Made by a program: the position numbers and the translations under genes. From an uncultured Faecalibacterium sp. (lineage in GTDB: Bacteria; Bacillota; Clostridia; Oscillospirales; Ruminococcaceae): a stretch of DNA of 59,384 nucleotides. Positions within the stretch are counted from its first letter, which is position 1, and every line of letters begins with the position of its first letter. The notes beneath the pieces were generated by a model. The model saw only the letters and a list, made by a program, of their open reading frames with translations. It was not told the origin of the DNA and did not search any database. The stretch spans positions 1 through 59,384 of the forward strand of contig CAKSWG010000010.1 in the NCBI GenBank assembly GCA_934511465.1. Reading direction: 5' to 3'. Of this stretch, positions 15,967 through 25,671 are shown in pieces.

Positions 15967-18225
15967 ATGCCCAAAACGGTAGGCGTTGCCGTCAGCAATG
16001 CGACCTTCCACTTTGATAAGCTGTATACCTACGCTGTCATGCCGGACCAGCAGGATGCCGTCCGCTTGGGCAGTATGGTGCTGGTGCCCTTTGGCCGCGG
16101 CAGCCGTGCCCGCATGGGCGTGGTGCTGGCCTGCGACGCCGAGCCGGAAAGTGCAAAGTTGAAATTCCTGTTCGACGTAGCGCCGGCTTCCGCCTGCCTG
16201 ACGCCGGAGCTGCTGCGGCTGGTGCATTTTTTGAAGGAACGCACCTTCTGTACCTATTACGAGGCGGTCAAGGCGGTCATTCCCTATGGTGCGCAGTACA
16301 AGCCCGCCGTGGCGGCAGACGGTGTGACGCCGGTGCTGCAAAAGCAGCTCACCCGCCACACGGAGAACTCTTACCGCCTTGTGGGTGCGCTGCCGCAAAA
16401 GCCCAAGCCTACTGCCAAGCAGCTGGCGGCAGTGGCATTGCTGGGCGGCGGGCCCCGCACCCTGAACGAACTGGAAGAAAAAGGCATCACCCGCGCCGTG
16501 CTGGACAACCTCTGCGCCAAAGGGGTGCTGGAATGCAGCAAGGTGAACAAATCCATCGACCTGTATTCGTCCATTCCGCTCAAAAACGAGCCGATCGATC
16601 TGACCGCAGAGCAGCAGGCGGCTTACGATGCCCTGCTGCCCAAGCTGGAAGACGATGCACCCCACTCGGCGCTGCTGTACGGTGTGACCGGCAGCGGCAA
16701 GACACTGGTGTTTTTAAAGCTGATCGCCCGATGTCTGGAGCTGGGCCGCAAAGCACTGGTGCTGGTGCCGGAGATCAGCCTGACGCCGCAGATGATCCTG
16801 CGGCTCAAGAGCCGGTTTGGCCGCCGTGTGGCGGTGCAGCACTCTGCTCTGAACCATACCGAACGTCTTTTGCAGTGGCAGATGATCCAAGACGGCGGTG
16901 CAGACATCGTGGTGGGCACCCGCAGCGCCATTTTTTCGCCGCTGGAAAACATCGGCCTTGTCATCATTGACGAAGAGCAGGAGCACACCTACCGCTCCGA
17001 GTCCGCGCCCCGCTATTCGGCCCACGAGATGGCCCGGCAGCGCGCGGCGGAAAACGGTGCGCTGCTGCTGCTGGCCAGCGCTACCCCCAGCACCGAGAGC
17101 TTTTACGCGGCCCAGCATGGCCGCACCCAGCTGGTGCGGCTCACCCAGCGCTACGGCGGCAACCCGCTGCCCACGGTGCAGATCGTGGATATGCGCGCCG
17201 AGCTAGCAGCGGGCAACCCCCGGGAGATCAGCCTTGCGCTGGAAGACGCCATCCGCCGCAATCTGGATGCGGGCAAGCAGACCATCTTACTGCTGAACCG
17301 GCGCGGCTACCAGACCATGGCCCAGTGTGAGGACTGCCGGGAGGTGCTCAAGTGTACAAAGTGCAGTGTGCCCATGGTGTACCATAAATCGGCGCATAAG
17401 GTGCTGTGCCATTACTGCGGCAGTCAGATGGAACCGCCCGCAGTATGCCCCACCTGCGGCGGCAAGCTGCAATACCGGGGCTTTGGCACCCAGAAAGCGG
17501 AGGAAGAGCTTGCAAAGCTCTTCCCGGATGCACGGGTGCTGCGGATGGATCAGGACTCCACCGCCGCCAAGGACGCCCATGAAAAGCTGCTGGCAAAATT
17601 TGCAAACCACGAATTCGACATTATGGTAGGCACCCAGATGGTGGCCAAGGGCCTTGATTTTGAGGATGTGACCCTTGTGGGCGTGCTGGGCATCGACTCG
17701 CTGCTGTTTGCGCAAGGCTTCCGTGCCTACGAGAACGTGTTCAGCCTCATCACACAGGTGGTGGGCCGCAGCGGCCGCGCCAAAGACCCCGGCTATGCCA
17801 TCATCCAGACCACCGACCCCGATAACCCGGTACTGAACCTTGCCGCTGCGCAGGACTACGACGCCTTTTTTGAGCAGGAGATCGCCTACCGCAAGCTGGG
17901 CCTGTACCCGCCCTTCTGCGGGCTGTGCGTCATCGGCTTTGCAGGGCCAAAGGAGAGCGAGGTGGCACGGGCGGCGGCGCGCTTTGCGGCCCTTCTGGGC
18001 CAGCAGGCAGCAAAACAGCCGGACCTGCCGCTGCGGGTGCTGGGGCCGACGCCCGGCAGCATCGAGAAGATCAACGACACCTACCGCTATAAACTCACCA
18101 TCAAGTGCCGCAACGACCGCCGCTTCCGCGACCTCGTGCGCAGCACACTGGAATTGTACGAACGGGAAAAACTTCCGTCCAAGGCCACCGTTGCGGTGGA
18201 CCTGCACTCGGACGGTGACATCTGA
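15967..18225 (+). CDS. priA: primosomal protein N' (replication restart helicase PriA)
   Basis: PriA recognises stalled forks and reloads the replisome. The 752-residue protein contains the N-terminal 3' DNA-binding domain (FDKLYTYAV, GSMVLVPFGRG), the SF2 helicase with Walker A GVTGSGKT and box DEEQEHTY, the paired zinc-binding cysteines (CEDCREVLKCTKC and CHYCG...CPTCGG) and the C-terminal motifs MVAKGLDFEDVTLVGV and QVVGRSGR. All expected domains are present and intact. In many Firmicutes priA is followed by def and fmt, as here. Confidence 0.97.
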   Translation: MPKTVGVAVSNATFHFDKLYTYAVMPDQQDAVRLGSMVLVPFGRGSRARMGVVLACDAEPESAKLKFLFDVAPASACLTPELLRLVHFLKERTFCTYYEAVKAVIPYGAQYKPAVAADGVTPVLQKQLTRHTENSYRLVGALPQKPKPTAKQLAAVALLGGGPRTLNELEEKGITRAVLDNLCAKGVLECSKVNKSIDLYSSIPLKNEPIDLTAEQQAAYDALLPKLEDDAPHSALLYGVTGSGKTLVFLKLIARCLELGRKALVLVPEISLTPQMILRLKSRFGRRVAVQHSALNHTERLLQWQMIQDGGADIVVGTRSAIFSPLENIGLVIIDEEQEHTYRSESAPRYSAHEMARQRAAENGALLLLASATPSTESFYAAQHGRTQLVRLTQRYGGNPLPTVQIVDMRAELAAGNPREISLALEDAIRRNLDAGKQTILLLNRRGYQTMAQCEDCREVLKCTKCSVPMVYHKSAHKVLCHYCGSQMEPPAVCPTCGGKLQYRGFGTQKAEEELAKLFPDARVLRMDQDSTAAKDAHEKLLAKFANHEFDIMVGTQMVAKGLDFEDVTLVGVLGIDSLLFAQGFRAYENVFSLITQVVGRSGRAKDPGYAIIQTTDPDNPVLNLAAAQDYDAFFEQEIAYRKLGLYPPFCGLCVIGFAGPKESEVARAAARFAALLGQQAAKQPDLPLRVLGPTPGSIEKINDTYRYKLTIKCRNDRRFRDLVRSTLELYEREKLPSKATVAVDLHSDGDI

Positions 18226-18241
18226 TTTGGAGGTACCATAA

Positions 18242-18778
18242 ATGGCAATCCGTAACATTGTAAAAGAGGGCGATCCCATCCTGAACAAGGTCTGCCGCCC
18301 CGTCACCACCTTTGACGACCGTCTGGCTACCCTGCTGGATGACATGCACGAGACCATGATCGCCGCCGACGGCGTGGGTCTGGCCGGCCCGCAGGTGGGC
18401 ATGCTGCGCCGCCTGTTCGTGGTGTGGGACACCACCGATGCACCCGAGGAGATCCCCGCCGATTACGAATATAAGTTTATCGATTTTATCAACCCGGAAA
18501 TTCTGGCTGTATCCGAGGAAGAGGAGACCGCTTACGAGGGCTGCCTGTCCTTCCCGGGCCACAACGGTGCTGTGACCCGCCCGGTGGCCGTTAAGGTGCG
18601 CGCACAGGACCGCCACGGCGAGTGGTTCGAGCTGGAAGCTGAGGACCTGCTGGGCCGCTGCATCCAGCATGAGAATGACCATCTGGACGGCATCACCATC
18701 ATGCAGTCCAGTGAGTATTTCTACGAGGACACCGAAGAGGGCAAAAAAGCTGCCCGCGAAGCGAAAGGAAACAACTGA
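18242..18778 (+). CDS. def: peptide deformylase
   Basis: This metallo-enzyme removes the formyl group from nascent N-formyl-methionine. The 178-residue protein shows the three diagnostic motifs in order: GVGLAGPQVG, EGCLSFPG and HENDHLDG, which provide the metal-ligand Cys and two His and the catalytic Glu. GGAGG lies upstream of ATG 18242. The stop codon shares one base with the fmt start, so synthesis of both formylation-cycle enzymes is probably translationally coupled. The C-terminal tail is Lys/Glu-rich. Confidence 0.97.
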   Translation: MAIRNIVKEGDPILNKVCRPVTTFDDRLATLLDDMHETMIAADGVGLAGPQVGMLRRLFVVWDTTDAPEEIPADYEYKFIDFINPEILAVSEEEETAYEGCLSFPGHNGAVTRPVAVKVRAQDRHGEWFELEAEDLLGRCIQHENDHLDGITIMQSSEYFYEDTEEGKKAAREAKGNN

Positions 18779-19698
18779 TGCGCATTCTGTTCATGGGTAC
18801 GCCGGATATTGCAGCCGAGTGCCTGAAAGCCCTGTATGCCGCCGGGCACGACATCTGCGCGGTGTACACCCGGCGGGACAAGCCGGTTGGCCGTAAGCAG
18901 GTGCTGACCGCACCGCCGGTGAAGGAAGTGGCGCTTGCCCACGGCACGCCGGTGTTCCAGCCCCGCACCCTGCGGGATGGCAGCGAAGATGAAAACATCC
19001 GCGCACTGGCCCCGGAATTGATCGTGGTGGTGGCCTACGGCTGCATCCTGCCGAAGTCTGTGCTGGAAACGCCGAAATACGGCTGCATCAACCTGCATGT
19101 CTCCCTGCTGCCCAAGTATCGCGGCAGCGCTCCGGTGCAGTGGGCTGTGCTGAACGGCGATGCCGAGACCGGCGTTTCTATCATGCAGATGGACGAGGGG
19201 CTGGACACCGGCGATGTGCTCTGCTGTGAGAAGATCGCCATTGACCCGGAGGAGACCAGCGGCCAGCTGTTTGACCGCGTGACCGCTGTGGGTGCCCGGG
19301 TGCTGTGCGAGGTAGTGCCCGCCATTGCGGCCGGCACCCTCAAGCCCCAGCCGCAGGATCATGAGAACGCCTGCCTTGCGCCTATGCTGAACAAGGAGAT
19401 GGCGGAGTTCCGCCTGACCGAATCCGCTGCCCACATCCACAACTGGGTGCGCGGCATGAACCCGTGGCCCGGTGCATGGTTCGTCACCGCTGGCGGCAAA
19501 AAGCTCAAGGTGATGGAGTGCCGCGCGGCTGCCTCCAACGGCGAAGCCCCCGGCACCGTGCTGGCGACAAAGCCGCTCACGGTGGCCTGCGGGGAAGGTG
19601 CTGTCCAGCTTTTGAACGTGGTGCCCGAGGGCAAAAAGCCCATGGACGGCACCGCCTTTGCAGCCGGTCAGCGCTTGAAAACGGGGGATATCCTCTGA
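18778..19698 (+). CDS. fmt: methionyl-tRNA formyltransferase
   Basis: It formylates initiator Met-tRNA from 10-formyltetrahydrofolate. The 306 residues begin MRILFMGTPDIAA and carry the folate-site signature NLHVSLLPKYRGSAPVQWA with the catalytic Asn-His-Asp arrangement, plus a C-terminal OB-fold-like domain (NPWPGAWF). The start overlaps the def stop by one base and its own stop overlaps the rsmB start by one base. This is consistent with a tightly coupled def-fmt-rsmB translation-initiation module. Confidence 0.97.
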   Translation: MRILFMGTPDIAAECLKALYAAGHDICAVYTRRDKPVGRKQVLTAPPVKEVALAHGTPVFQPRTLRDGSEDENIRALAPELIVVVAYGCILPKSVLETPKYGCINLHVSLLPKYRGSAPVQWAVLNGDAETGVSIMQMDEGLDTGDVLCCEKIAIDPEETSGQLFDRVTAVGARVLCEVVPAIAAGTLKPQPQDHENACLAPMLNKEMAEFRLTESAAHIHNWVRGMNPWPGAWFVTAGGKKLKVMECRAAASNGEAPGTVLATKPLTVACGEGAVQLLNVVPEGKKPMDGTAFAAGQRLKTGDIL

Positions 19699-21020
19699 TG
19701 GCGGCAAATCCGCGCGCGGCGGCAGTGGCGGCGCTGGTGCGGCAGGAGCAGGATGGTTTTTCCAACCTTGTTCTGGATGCTGAACTCAAGCGCCAGCAGC
19801 TGGAAGGCCGCGATAAAGCATTTGCCAGCGCCATTTTCTATACGGTGCTGGAACATCAGGGCACGCTGGACTATATTTTGTGCCAGTTTTTGCCCAAGGG
19901 CCTTGCCAAGCTGGACGCACCGGTGCGCGAAATCCTGCGCGCGGCGCTGGCACAGGCCCGCTATATGCAGGTGCCGCCATCCGCAGCGGTGAACGAAGCC
20001 GTCAAGCTGACCCGTGCCTTTAAAAAATCCAGCGCATCCGGTCTGGTCAACGCCGTACTGCGCAAGGCATGCAGCTACGACCTGAGCACAGCGGCCTTTA
20101 AAAATGAGGTGGAGAGGCTCATGGTGCTGGGCTCTGCCGGGCGGGATGTGGCGGAATTTCTGCACAAGAACTACCCGGATGAAGCACTGGATATCCTCAC
20201 TTACAAAGCCGACGGCGGCATGACCAGCCTGCGTGCAAACCCGCTGAAAACAAGCGCAGAAGAACTCTGTACAAAGCTGCTGGCTTCCGGAGCAAAGGAA
20301 GCGAGGCCCGGCGTTATGCCTGGCAGTGTGCTGACCCGGTTCGAGGGAAGCCCGGCGGAAAACGAGCTGTTCCGGCAGGGATATTTCCATGTGGAAGGGC
20401 AGGCCAGCCAGCTGGCAGCGCTCTGCGTGGAAGCAAAGCCCGGCGAGACGGTGCTGGACCTGTGCGCCGCGCCCGGCGGAAAGACCATTCTGCTGGCCGA
20501 GCAGATGCACAGCACCGGCAGGCTTTACAGCTGCGATGCTGCCGAGAATCGTGTGGGCCTGATCCGCACGGCAGTGCAGCGCATGGGCCTGACCAATGTG
20601 GAAGCCCTGTGCAATGACGCCACAAAGGTGAACCCGGCCCTGCCGCAGGCAGACCGCATTCTGGCCGATGTGCCCTGCAACGGTCTGGGCATTCTGGCAA
20701 AAAAGCCGGACCTGCGCTATAAAAAGCTGGAACCGGCCCGCGAAGCTGAATTATTGGCCACGCAGTCGGCCATCCTCGATACGGCGGCACAACTGCTCAA
20801 ACCGGGCGGCAGGCTGGTGTACTCCACCTGCACCATCGACCCGATGGAAAACCAGCAGCAGATTGCGGCATTTCTGGCCCGCCACCCGGAGTTCCGGGTC
20901 GTGGAGCCTGCCGTGGCACTGCCTGCCGGTATGACGGCTGGGCCGCACGGTGCGCTCTCGGTGCCCACCCGCACTGGCATGGACGGATTTTTCCTGTGCG
21001 CCATGCAGAAAAAAGGGTGA
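19698..21020 (+). CDS. rsmB: 16S rRNA (cytosine-5) methyltransferase RsmB
   Basis: It methylates C967 (E. coli numbering) of 16S rRNA using SAM. ATG 19698 (overlapping the fmt stop) gives 440 residues, the family length; the longer frame from 19464 is inside fmt. An N-terminal NusB-like RNA-binding domain (about 1-135, with AVNEAVKLTR and SGLVNAVLRK) is followed by a Rossmann methyltransferase domain with LDLCAAPGGKT, the DVPCNGLG cysteine and the catalytic STCTID cysteine. It closes the def-fmt-rsmB set. Confidence 0.96.
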   Translation: MAANPRAAAVAALVRQEQDGFSNLVLDAELKRQQLEGRDKAFASAIFYTVLEHQGTLDYILCQFLPKGLAKLDAPVREILRAALAQARYMQVPPSAAVNEAVKLTRAFKKSSASGLVNAVLRKACSYDLSTAAFKNEVERLMVLGSAGRDVAEFLHKNYPDEALDILTYKADGGMTSLRANPLKTSAEELCTKLLASGAKEARPGVMPGSVLTRFEGSPAENELFRQGYFHVEGQASQLAALCVEAKPGETVLDLCAAPGGKTILLAEQMHSTGRLYSCDAAENRVGLIRTAVQRMGLTNVEALCNDATKVNPALPQADRILADVPCNGLGILAKKPDLRYKKLEPAREAELLATQSAILDTAAQLLKPGGRLVYSTCTIDPMENQQQIAAFLARHPEFRVVEPAVALPAGMTAGPHGALSVPTRTGMDGFFLCAMQKKG

Positions 21021-21071
21021 GAGCTGCAATGATACAGGTAGCTTATTCGTAAAAACCAATAGGAGAACACA

Positions 21072-22112
21072 ATGGAACAAAAACGCTGTATCTCTTCCCT
21101 GACGCTGGCAGAGCTGACCGCGGAACTGAAAGCGATGGGTCAGCCGGGCTTCCGGGCAAAGCAGATCTTCCACTGGGTGCACCAGAAGCTGGTCGCCGAG
21201 TTTTCTGCCATGACCGACCAGCCCAAGACCCTGCTGGCAAAGCTGGAGGAAAGCTTCTATATCGCTGCGCCCAAGATCGAGCGCCGGCAGGAAGCAAAGG
21301 ACGGCACTGTAAAATATCTGCTGCGCATGGCAGACGGCAACTGCATCGAGACCGTTGTGATGCGCTACCACTACGGCAACACGGTGTGCGTGTCCACGCA
21401 GGTGGGATGCCGCATGGGCTGCCGCTTCTGCGCATCCACACAGGCGGGCCGTGTGCGCAACTTGGAAGCAGGCGAGATCTGCTCTGAAATTTACACCGCA
21501 CAGAAGGACATCGGCGAGCGCATTTCCCACATCGTGCTCATGGGCATCGGGGAACCGCTGGACAATTTTGACGAAGTGATGAAGTTTCTGGAGAATATCA
21601 CCTCGCCCGAAGGCGTCAACATCGGGATGCGCAATATCAGCCTTTCCACCTGCGGCCTTGTGCCAAAGATCGACCTGCTGGCTGAGAAAAAATTGCAGCT
21701 CACTCTTTCGGTGTCTTTGCACGCCCCCAACAACGAGATCCGCAGCGGCATGATGCCGGTGAACGATGCCTACCCTGTGGAAGTGCTGATGCAGGCCGTG
21801 CGCCGCTATCAGGACACCACCGGCCGGCGCGTGAGCTTTGAATACTCCATGGTGCGCGGCGTCAACGATTCGGACGCCTGCGCCAGACAGCTGGCAAACC
21901 TCATCCGGGGCATGGGCGCCCACGTGAATCTGATCCCCATCAACCCGGTGGACGGCAGTCCGTACTCTGCCACCGATGCCGCCAATGTGCGCCGTTTCCA
22001 GCAAAAGCTGGAGAGCCTTGGCGTCAACGCCACGGTGCGCCGCCGCCTTGGCAGCGAGATCAGCGCCGCCTGCGGCCAGCTGCGCCGCGACGAAATGAAC
22101 GGGAAAGCGTAA
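21072..22112 (+). CDS. rlmN: 23S rRNA/tRNA adenine C2-methyltransferase RlmN
   Basis: This radical SAM enzyme methylates A2503 of 23S rRNA and A37 of some tRNAs. The 346-residue protein has the iron-sulfur motif CRMGCRFC (Cx3Cx2C) followed by ASTQAG, the GIGEPLDN block, and the C-terminal Cys in ISAACGQL that forms the protein-RNA intermediate. AGGAG precedes ATG 21072. It is separated from rsmB by about 50 bp and from prpC by 17 bp, so it is part of the same long operon. Confidence 0.97.
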   Translation: MEQKRCISSLTLAELTAELKAMGQPGFRAKQIFHWVHQKLVAEFSAMTDQPKTLLAKLEESFYIAAPKIERRQEAKDGTVKYLLRMADGNCIETVVMRYHYGNTVCVSTQVGCRMGCRFCASTQAGRVRNLEAGEICSEIYTAQKDIGERISHIVLMGIGEPLDNFDEVMKFLENITSPEGVNIGMRNISLSTCGLVPKIDLLAEKKLQLTLSVSLHAPNNEIRSGMMPVNDAYPVEVLMQAVRRYQDTTGRRVSFEYSMVRGVNDSDACARQLANLIRGMGAHVNLIPINPVDGSPYSATDAANVRRFQQKLESLGVNATVRRRLGSEISAACGQLRRDEMNGKA

Positions 22113-22129
22113 TATAAAGGGAGAATCCT

Positions 22130-22870
22130 ATGAAACTTGCAGGAAAAACGGATGTCGGCAGAGTCCGGCAGGATAATCAGGACGATTATCGCGCGGGGGA
22201 ACTGCCCGGCGACGCCGCATGGCTGCTGGTATGCGACGGCATGGGCGGCGCACGCGGCGGCAGGGAAGCCAGTCAGAGCGCGTGTGATGTCATTGAGCGC
22301 TGCTTTCAGGAGCAGTATGCTTCCAAGTGCCTGCCCGGCGAGGAAGAGACCTTTTTAAAAAAGACGCTGCTCAGCGCCAACCGCTTCGTATTCCAGAAGG
22401 CCATGCGGGAGGAATCGCTGGCAGGCATGGGCACGACCGCCGTATGCGCGCTGGTGCGCGGCGGCAAAGTGTTCCTGTGCCACGCAGGCGACTCCCGGGC
22501 TTACCTGTGCCGGAAAGGTGCACTGACCCAGCTCACCCATGACCACTCCTATGTGCAGGAGCTGGTGGACTGCGGCACCATCACCGTGGAGGAAGCCGAG
22601 CATCACCCCCAGAAGAACATCATCACCAAAGCGCTGGGCGTGGACTACCGGCTGGAACCGGAGTTCACCGCCGCAGAGCTGGAGCCGGGCGACCTTTTGC
22701 TGCTGTGCTCGGACGGCCTGACCAATGCAGTTCCCAAAGATCAGCTGGAACAGCTGCTGCGCACCGGTGCTTTCTACGACCTGCCGGACCGGCTGATCCG
22801 CACGGCCAACGAAAACGGCGGCCCGGATAACGTCACCGCGCTGCTGCTGCGCGTGGAGGAGGTGCGCTGA
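22130..22870 (+). CDS. prpC: PP2C-type serine/threonine phosphatase (PrpC/Stp)
   Basis: The 246-residue phosphatase has all PP2C metal-binding motifs: VRQDNQDDY, VCDGMGG, CHAGDSRAYL, LCSDGLTN and GGPDNVT. It dephosphorylates targets of the adjacent PASTA kinase. The stop codon and the kinase ATG overlap at 22868-22872 (TGATG), so the pair is translationally coupled, as in Bacillus prpC-prkC. Confidence 0.96.
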   Translation: MKLAGKTDVGRVRQDNQDDYRAGELPGDAAWLLVCDGMGGARGGREASQSACDVIERCFQEQYASKCLPGEEETFLKKTLLSANRFVFQKAMREESLAGMGTTAVCALVRGGKVFLCHAGDSRAYLCRKGALTQLTHDHSYVQELVDCGTITVEEAEHHPQKNIITKALGVDYRLEPEFTAAELEPGDLLLLCSDGLTNAVPKDQLEQLLRTGAFYDLPDRLIRTANENGGPDNVTALLLRVEEVR

Positions 22871-24765
22871 TGGACAATCTGATCGGCAAAAAGCTGGACG
22901 GCCTGTATGAGGTAAAGGAGCTGATCGGCTCCGGCGGCATGGCCAACGTCTACAAGGCGGTCATGCTGGGGCACAACGGTCCGGTACCGGCGGGCACCGT
23001 GGTGGCCGTCAAAGTGCTGCGGCAGGAGTTCATGCACGATCCGGACCTTGTGCGCCGCTTCAAAAACGAATCCAAGGCCATCTCACTGCTGAATCATCCC
23101 AACATTGTAAAAGTATATGATGTCTCGGTGAACGACGAGCTGCAATATATCGTGATGGAATATGTGGACGGCATGACCCTGCGCGAGTACCTCAACCAGC
23201 GCGGCGGCAGGCTGACCAACCGGGAGACCGTGCATTTCATCTCCCAGATCTTGAAGGCGCTGGAACATGCCCACGCCAACGGTGTGGTGCACCGGGATAT
23301 CAAACCCCAGAACATCATGCTGCTGGACAACGGCCAGCTGCGCATGATGGATTTTGGCATCGCGCGCATCTCCCGCGCGGAGAACCAGCTGCTCAGCGGC
23401 AAGGCCATGGGCAGCGTGCATTATATCAGCCCGGAGCAGGCCAAAGGCGATGAGACCGACTGCACCAGCGATATCTACTCGGTGGGCGTGATGATGTACG
23501 AGATGCTCAGCGGCCATCTGCCCTTTGACGCGGACGACATGGTGGAGGTGGCCATCAAGCAGATCTCGGATAAGCCCAACTCCCTGCACGAGATCGCACC
23601 GGAAGTGCCGAACGCACTGGTGGAGATCACCGAAAAAGCCATGGCAAAACTGCCGCAGAACCGCTATGCATCCGCCCGCGAAATGCTGGATGCACTGGAC
23701 ACCTACGTGCAGAACCCCTCCGTGATGTTTGAATACAAATATATTACAGAAGATGCGCCCGAAAAGGTGGTGAAACGTACCATGAACCAGAACCGTGCAA
23801 ACCGTCCGGCCGAAAAACCTGCGCCCCGCAGCAAAAAGGCGGCCCCCCGCAAGAAAAAGCGCCGCACCATCTTTCTGCCGGCACTGTTTGGCATTACCAT
23901 TGCATTTGCACTGGCCTGCCTTGCACTGTGCTGGATGATCCTGAACGATTCCTCCAACCTGATGAACAACAAGGCCGATATCGCGCTGGGCGATTATATC
24001 GGCATGACTCAGGACGAGGCCGCTGCCACCGAGCAGGTGGTCTCCGGCCAGATCACCGTTACTTGGGAGCAGGAGTACAACAGCGACTATGCCGCAGGCT
24101 ATATCTACAAGCAGTCGCCGGTGTCCGGCCGCACGGTGCGTGAGGGCCAGAATGTGACCCTCACCGTCAGCCTTGGCACCCAGTATGTCACCGTGCCGGA
24201 TCTGACCAACTACGTGCAGGCTGACGCGGAGCAGCAGCTCAAGGAGCTGGGCGTCTCAGTGCTGGTGACACAGGCGGTGGATACCTCGGTGGCATCCGGC
24301 GCCGTGATCCGCACCGACCCGGCGGCAGGCAGTCAGGTGGCGGCAGGCAGCACCGTGGTGGTGTATATCAGCCGCCCGCAGGTGGCAACTACCACCAAGG
24401 TGCCCTCGCTGATCGGCATGAATGCCGATGATGCCCGCACCCTGCTGGTGCAGAACCGTCTGGGCCTTGGCAGCCAGAGCGAGCAGTACAGCGACCAGCC
24501 CGTGGGCACCGTGATCAGTCAGGACCCGGCTGCGGGCTCTACGGCAAAGCTGAACAGCCGTGTGAACATCGTGGTCAGCGCAGGGCCTGAGCCTGAGCCG
24601 GAACCGGAAGCACCCAGCGAGAGCGGAAGCACCGGCGGCGACTGGTGGAGCGGCCTGTTTGGCGGCGGCTCTTCCTCTTCTTCGTCCGGCGAGACCGGCG
24701 ACCCGGGCGCGGCAGAGCCTTCGCAGACGCCGCTGACCGACTGGTGGTCCTCGCTGCTGAGTTGA
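22870..24765 (+). CDS. prkC: PASTA-domain serine/threonine protein kinase (PrkC/StkP family)
   Basis: This transmembrane kinase senses cell-wall fragments or lipid II and controls cell-wall synthesis and growth; in Bacillus it also drives germination. Domains in order are: a kinase domain (about 10-275) with GSGGMANVYK, HRDIKPQN (catalytic Asp 143) and the DFG loop; a Lys/Arg-rich juxtamembrane region; one transmembrane helix (about 333-358); and three extracellular PASTA repeats (about 370-435, 437-500 and 503-573). A Pro/Glu then Ser/Gly-rich tail (about 574-631) ends in two Trp-rich patches (GDWWSGLFG and TDWWSSLLS), unusual compared with standard PrkC. It sits between prpC and rsgA. Confidence 0.96.
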   Translation: MDNLIGKKLDGLYEVKELIGSGGMANVYKAVMLGHNGPVPAGTVVAVKVLRQEFMHDPDLVRRFKNESKAISLLNHPNIVKVYDVSVNDELQYIVMEYVDGMTLREYLNQRGGRLTNRETVHFISQILKALEHAHANGVVHRDIKPQNIMLLDNGQLRMMDFGIARISRAENQLLSGKAMGSVHYISPEQAKGDETDCTSDIYSVGVMMYEMLSGHLPFDADDMVEVAIKQISDKPNSLHEIAPEVPNALVEITEKAMAKLPQNRYASAREMLDALDTYVQNPSVMFEYKYITEDAPEKVVKRTMNQNRANRPAEKPAPRSKKAAPRKKKRRTIFLPALFGITIAFALACLALCWMILNDSSNLMNNKADIALGDYIGMTQDEAAATEQVVSGQITVTWEQEYNSDYAAGYIYKQSPVSGRTVREGQNVTLTVSLGTQYVTVPDLTNYVQADAEQQLKELGVSVLVTQAVDTSVASGAVIRTDPAAGSQVAAGSTVVVYISRPQVATTTKVPSLIGMNADDARTLLVQNRLGLGSQSEQYSDQPVGTVISQDPAAGSTAKLNSRVNIVVSAGPEPEPEPEAPSESGSTGGDWWSGLFGGGSSSSSSGETGDPGAAEPSQTPLTDWWSSLLS

Positions 24766-24776
24766 CGGAGGAGCGC

Positions 24777-25655
24777 ATGAAAGGATATATCACAAAGGGC
24801 ATCGGCGGTTTTTACTATGTGAAAACGCCGGAGGGCATTGTGGAGTGCAAACCCCGCGGCATCTTTCGCAAGCAGAAGATCACCCCGGTGGCGGGCGATG
24901 AGGTGACGCTGGAAACCGAGAACGGTGTTTCGGTCATTGCCGAGATTGCACCGCGCAAAAATGTGTTCGTGCGCCCGCCGGTGGCAAACCTTGATGTGTT
25001 GTTTCTGGTGGCCAGCACCACGCAGCCTACGCCCAGCACGCTGGTGCTGGATAAGCTCTCCGCCATTGCGGTGGACAAGGGCGTGCAGCCGGTGATCGTG
25101 TGCACCAAGGGCGATCTGGCCGAGGCGGAGTTCCTGCGCGCGGCCTACGAAAGATCCACCCTGCCGTTCATCCGCATCGATTATGGGACCGGCAGCGGTC
25201 TGGACGAAGTAAAGCAGTGGATCAGCGGCCGGCTGTGCGCGTTCTGCGGCAATTCCGGCGTGGGCAAATCCACATTGCTGAACCATCTGCTGCCGGAAGC
25301 CGAGCGCGAGACCAGTGCCATCAGCCAGAAGCTGGGCCGCGGCCGCCATACCACCCGCGAGGTGACGATCTTTGAAGCCTTTGGCGGGCGCATTGCGGAT
25401 ACGCCGGGCTTTGCCAGTCTGGAAGCGAACCGCGCCGGTTTTATCCCAAAAGAGAATCTGGAGCACGTGTTCCCGGAATTCGGGCCGTATCTGGGCCGGT
25501 GCCAGTTTACCGGCTGCTCCCACCGCACCGAAAAGGGCTGCGCCGTGCGCGCCGCACTGGCTGAGGGCAAACTTTCCCAGACCCGGTACGACAGCTATTG
25601 CGCCATGTACGAGGAAGTCAAGGACGTGAAGGACTGGCAGCGCCCGAAAGTGTAA
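24777..25655 (+). CDS. rsgA: ribosome small subunit-dependent GTPase A (RsgA/CpgA)
   Basis: It assists late 30S maturation. ATG 24777 with GGAGGAG upstream gives 292 residues; the longer frame from 24645 lies inside prkC. The N-terminal OB-fold (about 1-65) precedes a circularly permuted GTPase with TKGD (G4) before GNSGVGKST (G1) and DTPGF (G3). A C-terminal zinc-binding motif follows (CQFTGCSHRTEKGC, with the conserved Cys and His). The gene order prkC-rsgA-thiN is conserved with Bacillus, but rpe, which usually lies between rsgA and thiN there, is absent. Confidence 0.96.
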   Translation: MKGYITKGIGGFYYVKTPEGIVECKPRGIFRKQKITPVAGDEVTLETENGVSVIAEIAPRKNVFVRPPVANLDVLFLVASTTQPTPSTLVLDKLSAIAVDKGVQPVIVCTKGDLAEAEFLRAAYERSTLPFIRIDYGTGSGLDEVKQWISGRLCAFCGNSGVGKSTLLNHLLPEAERETSAISQKLGRGRHTTREVTIFEAFGGRIADTPGFASLEANRAGFIPKENLEHVFPEFGPYLGRCQFTGCSHRTEKGCAVRAALAEGKLSQTRYDSYCAMYEEVKDVKDWQRPKV

Positions 25656-25671
25656 AAAAGAAAGGAACCTC

